A stretch of DNA of 27,069 nt from Pseudanabaena sp. CAN_BIN31. Its GTDB lineage: Bacteria > Cyanobacteriota > Cyanobacteriia > Pseudanabaenales > Pseudanabaenaceae. The notes under the pieces were generated by a model that was given only the letters and a program-made list of their open reading frames with translations, was not told the origin of the DNA and did not search any database. Location: contig JAJAZG010000180.1 in assembly GCA_026785865.1 (NCBI GenBank), positions 1 through 27,069 on the forward strand. The letters are read 5' to 3'. Each line of letters starts with the position of its first letter. Position 1 is the first letter of the stretch. Positions 7,401-13,900 of the stretch are shown here, piece after piece. A program made the translations under genes and the position numbers.

Positions 7401-9125
7401 ATTGCTTCAGGACGTTTTGGGGTCACACCTTCCTATCTCGTCAGTTCCAATCAATTGGAAATCAAGATGGCGCAAGGTGCGAAACCAGGTGAAGGTGGAC
7501 AGTTGCCAGGTCCTAAGGTTAGTAGCTACATCGCGATGTTGCGAAATTCTAAAGCGGGAGTATCGCTAATTTCACCGCCTCCGCACCACGACATCTACTC
7601 TATCGAAGATCTTGCACAGCTAATTTTCGATCTCCACCAAATCAATCCCACTGCGAAAGTATCGGTCAAGCTGGTATCAGAAATCGGTATCGGCACGATC
7701 GCCGCAGGGGTTGCTAAAGCCAACGCTGATATTATCCAAATCTCTGGCTTTGATGGCGGTACGGGCGCGTCACCCTTGAGTTCGATCAAACACGCTGGCT
7801 CGCCTTGGGAACTTGGTTTAGCCGAAGTGCATACAGTGCTGATGGGTAACAAATTACGCGATCGCGTATTGCTGCGAGTCGATGGCGGATTCAAAACTGG
7901 CTGGGATGTGGCGATCGCGGCTCTCCTTGGTGGTGAAGAATACGGATTTGGTACGGCGGCGATGATTGCCGAAGGTTGTATCATGGCGCGAGTTTGCCAT
8001 ACTAATAAATGTCCCGTTGGCGTAACTTCGCAATTAGAACAGTTCCGCAAGCGCTTCCCCGGCACACCCGAAAACGTGGTTAACTTCCTCTACTTCGTAG
8101 CTGAAGAAGTTCGTCAAATCCTTGCCAAACTCGGCTATAAGTCGCTCAAAGATATCATCGGACGCTCTGACCTATTAGCACAGCGTCAAGACTTGAAACT
8201 CGCGAAACTCGATATCAATCAAGTTGATATGGGTTGTTTGATTAATCTGCCTGATACCAAGAGCGATCGCAATTGGTTAGAGCATTCGCCAACTCCCCAT
8301 AGTAACGGCGCGGTTCTCGATGATGAAATTTTGGCAGATCTTGAAGTACAAGCAGCGATCGCTAATCAAACTGATTTAAGTAAAAGCTATGCGATCGTCA
8401 ATACTGATCGCTCAGTTGCGACGCGAGTATCTGGGGCGATCGCCAAGCAATATGGCAACTCTGGACTCGCCAGCCACCTCAATCTCGAATTTGTCGGTGC
8501 GGCAGGACAAAGTTTTGGCGCTTTCAATATCAATGGCTTGAATCTCTCCTTGATCGGTGAAGCCAATGACTACATCGGCAAAGGCATGAATGGCGGCAAC
8601 ATCAGCATCAAGCCAAAGCCCGACTGTATCTTCAATCCTGCTGATAACTCAATTGTTGGGAACACTTGTCTCTATGGCGCAACAGGCGGTTATCTTTTCG
8701 TCCACGGACGTGCTGGCGAACGTTTTGGAGTTCGTAACTCTGGCGCAAAGGCCGTAGTGGAAGGCACAGGCGATCACTGTTGTGAATATATGACTGGCGG
8801 TGTGATTGTCGTTCTCGGAACCACAGGTCGCAACGTGGGCGCGGGGATGACGGGCGGTATTGCTTACTTCCTCGATATCGATGGCAAGTTTAAGGAGCGC
8901 CTCAGTCAAGAAGTTCTGAAAGTACAAAAGGTCGGTACTATCGCAGGTGAGAACCAGTTGAAGGAACTAATTCAATTTAGCTATGAGCAGACTGGTAGTT
9001 CTAGAGCTAAGGAGATTCTCGATAATTGGTCGAGCTATTTGCCTAAGTTCTGGCAAGTTGTACCGCCTTCGGAGCAGAATAGTCCTGAAGCCACAGATGA
9101 AGTTCCTGTCGCCGTAACAGTCTAG
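4488..9125 (+). CDS. Glutamate synthase large chain, probably ferredoxin-dependent
   Basis: About 1545 residues. It makes two glutamates from glutamine and 2-oxoglutarate in the GS-GOGAT cycle. The order is a class-II glutamine amidotransferase with nucleophile Cys33 in ERDACGVGF and EHRGG nearby; a central linker domain; the FMN/2-oxoglutarate synthase domain with GGEDP, GGFKTGWDV and a 3Fe-4S cluster motif C1164-x5-C1170-x4-C1175 (CIMARVCHTNKC); and a C-terminal glycine-rich beta-helix (GGNISIKP, GERFGVRNSG). Fd-GOGAT (glsF/gltS) and NADPH-type GltB share this layout. No gltD small subunit is adjacent, which favours the ferredoxin type used in cyanobacteria. The residues before Cys33 are a propeptide expected to be cleaved. 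The frame is open to a TTG at 4467, but I prefer the ATG at 4488. A strong terminator follows. Confidence 0.95.
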   Translation: MEMSRVNTSQSNQFGTTNLIPGPYWLVEERDACGVGFIADKEGRASHKIVSNSLKALTCMEHRGGCSADQDSGDGAGLMTAIPWGLLQKEFADLAINPERSALGMFFLPQDSDRAAKCREITARIAAEEGLKLLRWRVVPVQPQVLGVQAKENQPQIEQAIFVADAIHQNSDQIEKAIYITRRRTKLEVKNLTPDQNSDFYVPSFSNATVIYKGMVRSAVLAAFYDDLQNPDYVSAYAIYHRRFSTNTLPKWPLAQPMRFLGHNGEINTLQGNTNWFLARQGDLTHPNWVDEKGDRLKGLLPFLKPNESDSATLDHVFELLIETGRSPLEAMMILVPEAYENQPDLSDRQAIVDFYEYYSGLQEAWDGPALLAFSDGKVIGAALDRNGLRPARYMITSDGMVIVSSEAGTVDIPEIEIIEKGRLGPGQMIAVDLQTHEILHNWDIKERVAKAHPYGEWVKQSRKQLEAKPFYAATTLDEQKLLAHQTAFGYTLEDVEMVVETMAQDGKEPIFCMGDDAPLAFLSQRPHLLYDYFKQRFAQVTNPPIDPLREGTVMSLSMFLGERANLLLATPEAANQIKISSPVINETELEELQSFGFAATKLDMLFAIASGADGLKNAIAKLSDAAVAAVRNGAKLLILSDRNLNAENAYIPPLLAVGAVHHRLCAEGLRMRASIIVDTAQCWSTHHFACLIGYGASAICPYLAFETTRQWWGKTKTQTQMQSGKIKSLTISQVQDSYRKAVEGGLLKILSKMGISLLSSYSGAQIFEAIGIGSEVIDISFKGTVSRVGGVNFADIASELLSFHHQAFPELHIKKLENYGFVQYRPTGEYHMNSPEMAKALHKAVAGDGYDHYEVYRTQLQNRTPTALRDLLEFKSDRPSIPIEEVEDASQILKRFCTGAMSLGALSREAHEVLAIAMNRVGGKSNCGEGGEDPIRYLPINDVDDNGISTSFPHLKGLKNGDSANSAIKQIASGRFGVTPSYLVSSNQLEIKMAQGAKPGEGGQLPGPKVSSYIAMLRNSKAGVSLISPPPHHDIYSIEDLAQLIFDLHQINPTAKVSVKLVSEIGIGTIAAGVAKANADIIQISGFDGGTGASPLSSIKHAGSPWELGLAEVHTVLMGNKLRDRVLLRVDGGFKTGWDVAIAALLGGEEYGFGTAAMIAEGCIMARVCHTNKCPVGVTSQLEQFRKRFPGTPENVVNFLYFVAEEVRQILAKLGYKSLKDIIGRSDLLAQRQDLKLAKLDINQVDMGCLINLPDTKSDRNWLEHSPTPHSNGAVLDDEILADLEVQAAIANQTDLSKSYAIVNTDRSVATRVSGAIAKQYGNSGLASHLNLEFVGAAGQSFGAFNINGLNLSLIGEANDYIGKGMNGGNISIKPKPDCIFNPADNSIVGNTCLYGATGGYLFVHGRAGERFGVRNSGAKAVVEGTGDHCCEYMTGGVIVVLGTTGRNVGAGMTGGIAYFLDIDGKFKERLSQEVLKVQKVGTIAGENQLKELIQFSYEQTGSSRAKEILDNWSSYLPKFWQVVPPSEQNSPEATDEVPVAVTV

Positions 9126-9146
9126 TTTTCAATCTTATTGAGTTTT

Positions 9147-9172
9147 AAAAAGAGGGCGATCGCCCTCTTTTT
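9147..9172 (+). terminator. Rho-independent terminator built on a HIP1 palindrome
   Basis: This is a perfect 26-bp palindrome centred between 9159 and 9160: an A-rich left flank, GAGGGCGATCGCCCTC, and a T-rich right flank ending in TTTTTG. It starts 21 bp after the glutamate synthase stop. The hairpin core contains the HIP1 octamer. Confidence 0.85.
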
Positions 9173-9198
9173 GTTTCTTACTACAGATGCAAAAGTAG

Positions 9199-9249
9199 GC
9201 GATCGCATCTGAGGCAGTACAGCGATCGCCACATCTAAAGCGCGATCGC
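9199..9249. repeat. HIP1-bounded repeats (antitoxin-fragment copy 3 plus ACATCTAAAGC unit)
   Basis: Bases 9199-9229 match the 2464-2494 unit in layout: HIP1, ATCTGAGGCA, a spacer, HIP1. The second HIP1 is shared with a following unit, HIP1-CACATCTAAAGC-HIP1 (9222-9249), which recurs at about 9878-9903, 9980-10006 (diverged) and 14711-14738. Confidence 0.75.
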
Positions 9250-9302
9250 AAATAACTTAGATTAAGCTAAAATGCGATCGCGGCAATAATTCAGAAAAAA
9301 CA

Positions 9303-9641
9303 ATGGCAGGTATAGCAAGTGGGATTTTTCTCGATCCGAAACATATTCCTAAACACTTGCCGAACACTCCACAATCTCAGCGATTATTGAGATTAGGACA
9401 TTCTATTCACGTTTTTAATGATGAAGCTACTATGTATGAAGTGGCACAGGCCATTATAAAAGTAGGTGAATTTACGGGAAATATCCGAAACTATGATCGT
9501 TATGGACTATTCTTCTCGGAGTCTATTGGTTATAGGCTTGACATGGATGGCTCAACTATTTTGTTATTTTATGGCGAGGCTAAAGTAGATGCAAACAATC
9601 GATATCATGTTATCCCCCGTACTCGACCCAGCGAAGGATAA
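9303..9641 (+). CDS. Conserved KHLPxTPQ...YHVIPRTxPS domain protein (DUF6972-like), paralogue of the gene at 2865-3221
   Basis: The protein has 112 residues from an ATG. It shares KHIPKHLPNTPQ, HVFNDEATM, GEFTGN, DRYGLFFSESIGYRLD and YHVIPRTRPS with the other copy, while the N-terminal dozen residues differ. Overall identity looks well below half, so this is an old duplication or an independent acquisition rather than a recent copy. The conserved C-terminal YHVIPRTRPS is read while the following gene has started in another frame. I do not know the function. See the minus-strand pair for the toxin-like interpretation and its limits. Confidence 0.72.
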   Translation: MAGIASGIFLDPKHIPKHLPNTPQSQRLLRLGHSIHVFNDEATMYEVAQAIIKVGEFTGNIRNYDRYGLFFSESIGYRLDMDGSTILLFYGEAKVDANNRYHVIPRTRPSEG

Positions 9642-9867
9642 TTGGAGTTTTCTTGAGGTTTGGATCGATCCGATGCAGTCTCCACCATATTTGCTGATGT
9701 TAACTGGAGATACGAATGGTGTATGTCAGATTTTCGATCCTGTTGAAAATTATAAAGTTGTACTAACGAGTCATAGCTATGAAGAGGCGAAACTATGGCT
9801 ATTGGAAGATGAGTTTGAACCTATCAAGGGGAAGTTATCTTCTGCGGAAGTTCTCGAAGGTTTGTAG
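9607..9867 (+). CDS. Small acidic partner protein, paralogue of the gene at 2522-2902
   Basis: The protein has 86 residues from the ATG at 9607. An in-frame ATG at 9589 would add six residues. I chose 9607 because it aligns with the start of the other copy and gives nearly the same overlap with the upstream gene (35 versus 38 bp). Motifs are WSFLEVWIDP, PPYLLMLTGDTNG, YKVVLTSHSYEEA and WLLEDEFEPIKGK. It lacks the Ser/Gln-rich C-terminal extension of its paralogue, so the core is about 80 residues. It is acidic and predicted soluble. An immunity-like or partner role is inferred from pairing only. Confidence 0.7.
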   Translation: MLSPVLDPAKDNWSFLEVWIDPMQSPPYLLMLTGDTNGVCQIFDPVENYKVVLTSHSYEEAKLWLLEDEFEPIKGKLSSAEVLEGL

Positions 9868-10016
9868 TCGATCACCTATCGCCACATCTAAAGCGCGATC
9901 GCAAACAGCATTATCTCTTTGAGCGATCGCGGTTTTGCTTCAGATGCGATCTATTTATTACCCCTCCAAAAAGCAAATAGCGATCGCCATATCTAAAAGC
10001 GCGATCTCTAAGATTA
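9868..10016. repeat. HIP1-bounded ACATCTAAAGC repeats (two copies)
   Basis: This short spacer holds two copies of the unit with CATCTAAAGC or ATATCTAAAAGC between GCGATC-type ends (about 9878-9903 and 9980-10006). No other structure is evident. Confidence 0.55.
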
Positions 10017-10448
10017 ATGCGATACAATATCGAAAAGTTAGTGGATTTTGCGGCAATCATGGCTTCTGAAAATAATATTGCTTTGACGATTACGTTTATT
10101 GATTCAGATTTGACGAGTGAGGAGTTAAATGATGAGGCGGTGCGGTTGCTAGAGGAGTTGAGCGATCGCAGTGATATCGAGTCAGCCGATCGCGTGCGCG
10201 ATCCCAATCCACCAGATGGCAATAAAAGTATCGGTGGATTTCTGACAGGTTTGCTCAAGGCTGATGTGAGTCCTGCAAATGCGATTAAGGTGTTAGGCTT
10301 TTTGGGAGATCGCCTTGGTAGTAAGCCGATCTCGGTTGAGGCTGAGGTTGATGGTGTGAAAATGAAATTTAGCGCTCATAGTCAAGAAGAGGCAACCTTT
10401 GCGATGGACAAAATCCAAGCATTTATCGACAAGAATAAAAAGGGTTAG
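10017..10448 (+). CDS. EACC1-like protein (effector-associated constant component)
   Basis: The protein has 143 residues from an ATG. It starts with a strand-rich part (NIALTITFIDSDL, then EEL..EAVRLLEELSDRSDIESADRV). A Gly/hydrophobic helical middle follows (GGFLTGLLKADVSPANAIKVL, positions about 80-100). It ends with ISVEAEVDGVKMKF and a Lys-rich tail. This pattern of a small sensor-like N-half, a hydrophobic helix, a V.VEVDG strand pair and a gene immediately upstream of a caspase or peptidase effector matches the EACC1 family of bacterial NTP-dependent conflict systems as I know it. It ends 15 bp before the caspase gene, so the two form an operon. The likely role is partner or adaptor of the effector. 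The family match is by eye; the operon link is plain in the sequence. Confidence 0.6.
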   Translation: MRYNIEKLVDFAAIMASENNIALTITFIDSDLTSEELNDEAVRLLEELSDRSDIESADRVRDPNPPDGNKSIGGFLTGLLKADVSPANAIKVLGFLGDRLGSKPISVEAEVDGVKMKFSAHSQEEATFAMDKIQAFIDKNKKG

Positions 10449-10463
10449 AAAAAAGGACTAAAC

Positions 10464-12395
10464 ATGGGGCGTTACGCATTACTGGTTGGAATTAGTAACT
10501 ACACAGCAGATCTTAAGCCTTTACCCAGTGCGGTGAAGGATGTAGTTGCTTTGCGTCAAGTTTTGGTTAATCCTGAGATTGGCGGCTTTTTGGATGGGGA
10601 CGTGGAGGTTTTAACCGATGTTGATGAGACTGCGATCAGAAAGGGACTTTCTCGATTATTTGCAAATCGGAATAAGGATGATCTGTTGCTGTTTTATTTT
10701 TCTGGGCATGGTGTTACAGACAGTCGTAGCGATTTTTATTTAACGGGAATTTCAACAAACAAGGATGATTTGCTTTCTACAGCAGTTTCCGCAGACTATG
10801 TGCATAGAGCGATGAACCAGCGTGGTTCTAAGCGCCAAGTAATAATTTTAGATTGTTGTCATAGTGGGGCTTTCCCGAAGGGTATGACTGCAAAAGATAT
10901 TGGAACAGTGAATGTATTGCCAAAGTTAGGCGGCGAAGGTCGGGCGATTTTGACAGCTTCGGATTCGAGTCAATATGCGTTTGAGCAAGAGGGGTTTGAG
11001 CTATCGCTCTATACGCATTTTTTGGTGGAGGGTTTGCGAACTGGGGCGGCGGATCGCGATGATGATGGTGATGTGTCGGTGGATGAGTTGTATGAGTATG
11101 TGCGAGATAAGGTGAAGAGTGCCAATAATCTGATGTCGCCTGAGTTTTATCCAGTCAAAGAAGGGCATCGGATTGTATTGGCTAAGGCTGCGCAGGACGA
11201 TCCTAAATTGAAGTTTCGGAAGGAAGTTGAGAAGGTTGTCAAGCGTAGTAATGGGAAGATTTCCGCGATCGCTAGAAATCTATTAACTGGTAAATCTCAA
11301 TCATTTCGTATTTCTACTGAAGAGGCTAATGCGATAATTAGCGAGATTTTACGTCCATATCAGGAATATGCTAAAAAGCTAGAAGAATACGAGCAAGCTT
11401 TGTTGGAGGCGATTGCGGAAGAATTTCCTTTTGGTGAAGTCTTACAAGCGGAATTAAAGGAATATGAGAATCATTTAGGTTTGCGTGAAGAGGATATCAT
11501 TGCTATTGTCACTAGAATTATTGTACCAAAACAAGCTGAACAAGAGGAAAGACTAAAAATAGAACAGAGATCGTTCAAAGTCCAAGCCGATAAGCCTACT
11601 GATTATATTAGTGAGAATTTAGGAAATGGTGTAACTCTCGATCTGCTGCGGATTCCTGCGGGGAAAATTATGATGGGAATGCCAGCCGATGAAAGGCAAA
11701 TTGCCCTTGATAATGTAGTGAAATATGGAAATAAACGCGAAGATGTAGAAAAGTGGTTGGATTGGTCAACACCACAGCATCAGGCAACTCTAAAAGAATT
11801 TTGGCTGGGCAAATTTACAATTACGAATGCTCAATGGTATGCGGTGATGGGAACGAATCCATCAGAGAAATATGATGTTAAGTTTCAAGGCAAAAACCAG
11901 CCCGTGGTCGGCGTTTCGTGGGATGATACGAAGGAGTTCTGTAAGAAAGCTTCGGAGAAAACAGGAAAATCGATTAGATTGCCTAGTGAAACTGAATGGG
12001 AATATGCTTGTCGGGCTGGAACTAACACCGCTTTCCATTTTGGCGAAACGATTACATCCGAATTAGTTAACTATGACGGAAACTATCCCTATGGTGACGC
12101 ACCAAAAGGAGAATATCGTCAGAAAACGGTTAATGTTGATAGTTTCTCACCGAATGCATGGGGTTTATATCAAATGCATGGCAACGTGTGGGAATGGTGC
12201 GAAGATGTATGGCATTTTAACTATAAAGGAATCCCTCAAGATGGTTCGCCTTGGCTTAAAGATGGCCAACAAAATAGACATGTAGTGCGTGGCGGCTCGT
12301 GGCTCGTCATCGCGAACGATTGTCGTTCGGCGTTTCGATTCAGGCTCGATACGGGCAACAGCAACTACATGCTCGGTTTTCGAGTTGTGATCTGA
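10464..12395 (+). CDS. Caspase-like (orthocaspase) protease fused to a non-catalytic FGE/C-type-lectin fold domain
   Basis: The protein has 643 residues, an ATG start, and AAAGGAC just upstream. Residues 1-220 are a peptidase C14 caspase domain: LLVGISNY, His82 in YFSGHG, Cys132 in LDCCHSGAF. Residues ~220-385 are a charged helical linker (YQEYAKKLEEYEQALLEAIA) of a kind seen in cyanobacterial caspase and kinase fusions. Residues ~390-643 are an FGE-sulfatase/SUMF1-type domain: IPAGKIMMGM, NAQWYAVMGTNPS, PVVGVSWDD, IRLPSETEWEYACRAG, GNVWEWCED, RGGSW. By eye the two catalytic FGE cysteines are absent (RSAFR instead of RCAAR), so the domain probably binds rather than oxidises. Cyanobacterial orthocaspases with FGE domains are known. 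The C-terminal tail has the signature of a DGR variable region (separate entry). The inferred role is a protease effector triggered when the FGE domain recognises a ligand. Confidence 0.9.
   Translation: MGRYALLVGISNYTADLKPLPSAVKDVVALRQVLVNPEIGGFLDGDVEVLTDVDETAIRKGLSRLFANRNKDDLLLFYFSGHGVTDSRSDFYLTGISTNKDDLLSTAVSADYVHRAMNQRGSKRQVIILDCCHSGAFPKGMTAKDIGTVNVLPKLGGEGRAILTASDSSQYAFEQEGFELSLYTHFLVEGLRTGAADRDDDGDVSVDELYEYVRDKVKSANNLMSPEFYPVKEGHRIVLAKAAQDDPKLKFRKEVEKVVKRSNGKISAIARNLLTGKSQSFRISTEEANAIISEILRPYQEYAKKLEEYEQALLEAIAEEFPFGEVLQAELKEYENHLGLREEDIIAIVTRIIVPKQAEQEERLKIEQRSFKVQADKPTDYISENLGNGVTLDLLRIPAGKIMMGMPADERQIALDNVVKYGNKREDVEKWLDWSTPQHQATLKEFWLGKFTITNAQWYAVMGTNPSEKYDVKFQGKNQPVVGVSWDDTKEFCKKASEKTGKSIRLPSETEWEYACRAGTNTAFHFGETITSELVNYDGNYPYGDAPKGEYRQKTVNVDSFSPNAWGLYQMHGNVWEWCEDVWHFNYKGIPQDGSPWLKDGQQNRHVVRGGSWLVIANDCRSAFRFRLDTGNSNYMLGFRVVI
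12288..12392 (+). other. Candidate DGR variable region (VR) at 3' end of the caspase-FGE gene
   Basis: These codons read RGGSW-LVIAND-CRSA-F-R-F-R-LDTGNSNYML-GFRVVI. The fixed frame RGGSW...CRSA.R...GFRVV matches VRs of C-type-lectin/FGE-fold DGR targets. The variable codons CTC, GTC, ATC, AAC, GAT, TTT, TTC, CTC, GAT, AAC, AGC, AAC, TAC and CTC all end in C or T. That is expected if adenines in AAC/AAT template codons had been replaced. The region ends at the stop codon, as VRs do. No template repeat or reverse transcriptase is seen in the window, so the call rests on form alone. Confidence 0.5.
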
Positions 12396-12507
12396 TTCTA
12401 TCTCTTCGTGAGGACTTTACTTACCCTCTGCACTTTTGCCCTCTTCATTATACTCTCTCTTCGCGCCTCTGGCGCTCTTTTGGCGGTTCCGCTTATCCAC
12501 TAGGATA
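12396..12507 (+). other. Pyrimidine-rich tract with GC hairpin after the variable region
   Basis: The stop codon is followed by a run rich in C and T (CTCTGCACTTTTGCCCTCTT and similar) and a hairpin GCGCC-TCT-GGCGC at 12463-12475. In known DGRs an initiation-of-homology site and a hairpin lie just past the VR. The tract could equally act as a weak terminator. A frame at 12299-12538 crosses it but is not credible as a gene. Confidence 0.4.
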
Positions 12508-12839
12508 CCAAGAACTAAAGTTCTTGGCTCAAAGCTAAAACCCGTTGAAACGGGTTAAAGACAATTTCAAGAAATCTTCCAGTCAGTTTTAACTGACTTA
12601 AGCTTTGAGCCAAGAACTTTAGTTCTTGGTTATCTGCGCTTTGAGGGCAAAACCTTATCCCGAACTCACGTTATCTTATCCAAAGCCAGTTGAAACCAAC
12701 TAAAAAGAATTTCCATCAACCCGTTTCAACGGGTTTAAGCTTTCAGCCCGCAATTTATTGCAGGGCATAATTTATTGCAGAACATAAATTTAACCCTGTA
12801 TAATCAACCCAAACAACACAAAAACAAATCCATCCAAAC
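12508..12839. repeat. REP-like palindrome array upstream of the transposase
   Basis: The array contains CCAAGAACTAAAGTTCTTGG (12508-12527), AACCCGTT-GA-AACGGGTT (12539-12556), AGTCAGTT-TT-AACTGACT (12581-12598), the inverse of the first element (12610-12629), AACCCGTT-TC-AACGGGTT (12719-12736) and an imperfect hairpin around CAATTTATTG (12746-12766). The first element with its CTCAAAGCT flank (12508-12536) is an exact 29-bp inverted repeat of 12601-12629. No gene lies in this stretch. Confidence 0.9.
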
Positions 12840-13250
12840 ATGGCATTCTGGCGCACCTACTACCACCTAATCTGGTCAACAGCAGCACGCCAACCACTGA
12901 TCACACCAGATATAGAGCCAGAATTGTACGGATACATAATTGGGAAATCAGATGCAATGGGATGTATAGTTCACTCCATTAATGGCATAGAAGACCATAT
13001 ACATATCGTCGCATCAATTCCACCCAAGATTGCAATTTCAGATTTTGTAAAACAAATTAAGGGAAGTAGCGCTTATCACATGAATCACCTACCCTCATCA
13101 TTAGATTTAGCCTTTGGCTGGCAACAAAGCTATGGTGTATTTACGTTAGGCAGCAAGCAATTAGAAACCGCTAAAAACTACGTTGACAATCAGAAGAAAC
13201 ATCATTCCGAGGGAACGACTATTAAACTTTTAGAAACTGATGACTCTTAA
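12840..13250 (+). CDS. REP-associated tyrosine transposase (IS200/IS605 TnpA-like, Y1 HUH)
   Basis: The protein has 136 residues from an ATG. It opens MAFWRTYYHLIWSTAARQPL, has the HUH metal-binding pair in EDHIHIVASI, and carries a candidate nucleophilic tyrosine in AKNYVDNQKKHH near the C-terminus. The length and order match Y1 transposases of the IS200 or RAYT class, which cut and join single-stranded DNA at hairpins. It seems intact. No tnpB partner is present. Its flanking palindromes are different from ordinary IS200 ends and are clustered like REPs, which favours a RAYT that maintains the repeats rather than a freely moving insertion sequence; this last point is inference. Confidence 0.88.
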   Translation: MAFWRTYYHLIWSTAARQPLITPDIEPELYGYIIGKSDAMGCIVHSINGIEDHIHIVASIPPKIAISDFVKQIKGSSAYHMNHLPSSLDLAFGWQQSYGVFTLGSKQLETAKNYVDNQKKHHSEGTTIKLLETDDS

Positions 13251-13591
13251 ATTTATAGCAGAAGCCAAGATAGCCAAGAACTAAAGTTCTTGGCTCAAAG
13301 CTAAAGTCAGTTGAAACTGACTAAAGACCGAATTTTTATTAACCCGTTTCAACGGGTTTTAGCTTTCAGTCCGCAATTTATTGCAGGGCTTTCTTGTATT
13401 CAAACCCCAAAATTTTGATATGTCAGAAAACGCGATCGCCTCTGCGATCGCCGTTATTTTGATGGTGATACGCGATCGCATTCTGGTTAAACTATCTGTC
13501 AGCTATCAATAGTCACGGCAAATTAGGCAAATAATAATGTCAATCGTTTAAAATGGCATCATCACCATGAGTTAAGAAAAATTGAGGAAAT
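13251..13591. repeat. Downstream REP-like palindromes and HIP1 repeat
   Basis: Bases 13274-13293 (CCAAGAACTAAAGTTCTTGG), 13305-13322 (AGTCAGTT-GA-AACTGACT), 13341-13358 (AACCCGTT-TC-AACGGGTT) and the CAATTTATTG hairpin to 13389 mirror the upstream array. Bases 13444-13479 hold HIP1-CGTTATTTTGATGGTGATAC-HIP1, a unit repeated at 14303-14336 and 14683-14718. No gene is seen; the purine-rich GAGGAAA before 13592 is the ribosome binding site of the next gene. Confidence 0.85.
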
Positions 13592-13900
13592 ATGTTGAAT
13601 TTTCAATTCTCTGTACAACCACAAACCGAACAACGACTTAAAAAGATTTTAAATTCCATCCAAGATACCGAGTCTTTTGCGCGAAGTATTATCTCTTATC
13701 AAATCTCAGAATTACAGAAAAGCATTTTAAATCTAAGATTAGATTTGGATGAACTCGAACAAAAATATCAGATGACATCCCAAGAGTTTCAAGAGAAGTT
13801 CTCACAAGGTATTTTAGAGGATGACGCAGATTTTATGGTTTGGTCAGGATTATATGAAATGCTCTGTCAAAACCAGCTTCAACTCCATGAATTAAGATGA
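13592..13900 (+). CDS. TumA-like antitoxin candidate
   Basis: The protein has 102 residues from an ATG with GAGGAAA upstream. It is largely helical and charged (TEQRLKKILNSIQ, ISELQKSILNLRLDLDELEQK, FQEKFSQG, ending LQLHELR), with a probable coiled coil at about 42-65. By itself it is not distinctive. The case rests on its four-base overlap (ATGA) with the next gene, which resembles TumE-type toxins; small helical proteins in this position serve as the antitoxin. The two genes are clearly one translationally coupled operon. Confidence 0.6.
   Translation: MLNFQFSVQPQTEQRLKKILNSIQDTESFARSIISYQISELQKSILNLRLDLDELEQKYQMTSQEFQEKFSQGILEDDADFMVWSGLYEMLCQNQLQLHELR

Larger units (their letters stand above)
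12508..13389 (+). mobile_element. REP/RAYT-type element: IS200-like Y1 transposase within palindromic repeats
   Basis: The transposase gene is bracketed by matching palindromes. The 29-bp element of 12508-12536 recurs at 13274-13302, and the ~48-bp block 12719-12766 recurs in direct orientation at 13341-13389. Hairpin ends of this kind are the substrates of Y1/HUH transposases. Exact element borders cannot be fixed from one copy. Confidence 0.65.

Noticed and set aside
7595..8065. 156-codon minus-strand frame inside the glutamate synthase
   Set aside because: It is a shadow of the strongly conserved FMN domain coding region.
9178..9300. Clustered regularly spaced GCGATCGC as a possible CRISPR or origin
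   Set aside because: The octamers are the genome-wide HIP1 sequence; spacing is irregular and there are no spacers of constant length or DnaA boxes.
12299..12538. Plus-strand frame of 79 codons across the end of the caspase gene
   Set aside because: It overlaps the caspase-FGE coding end in another frame and runs into repeat DNA; the composition is not protein-like.
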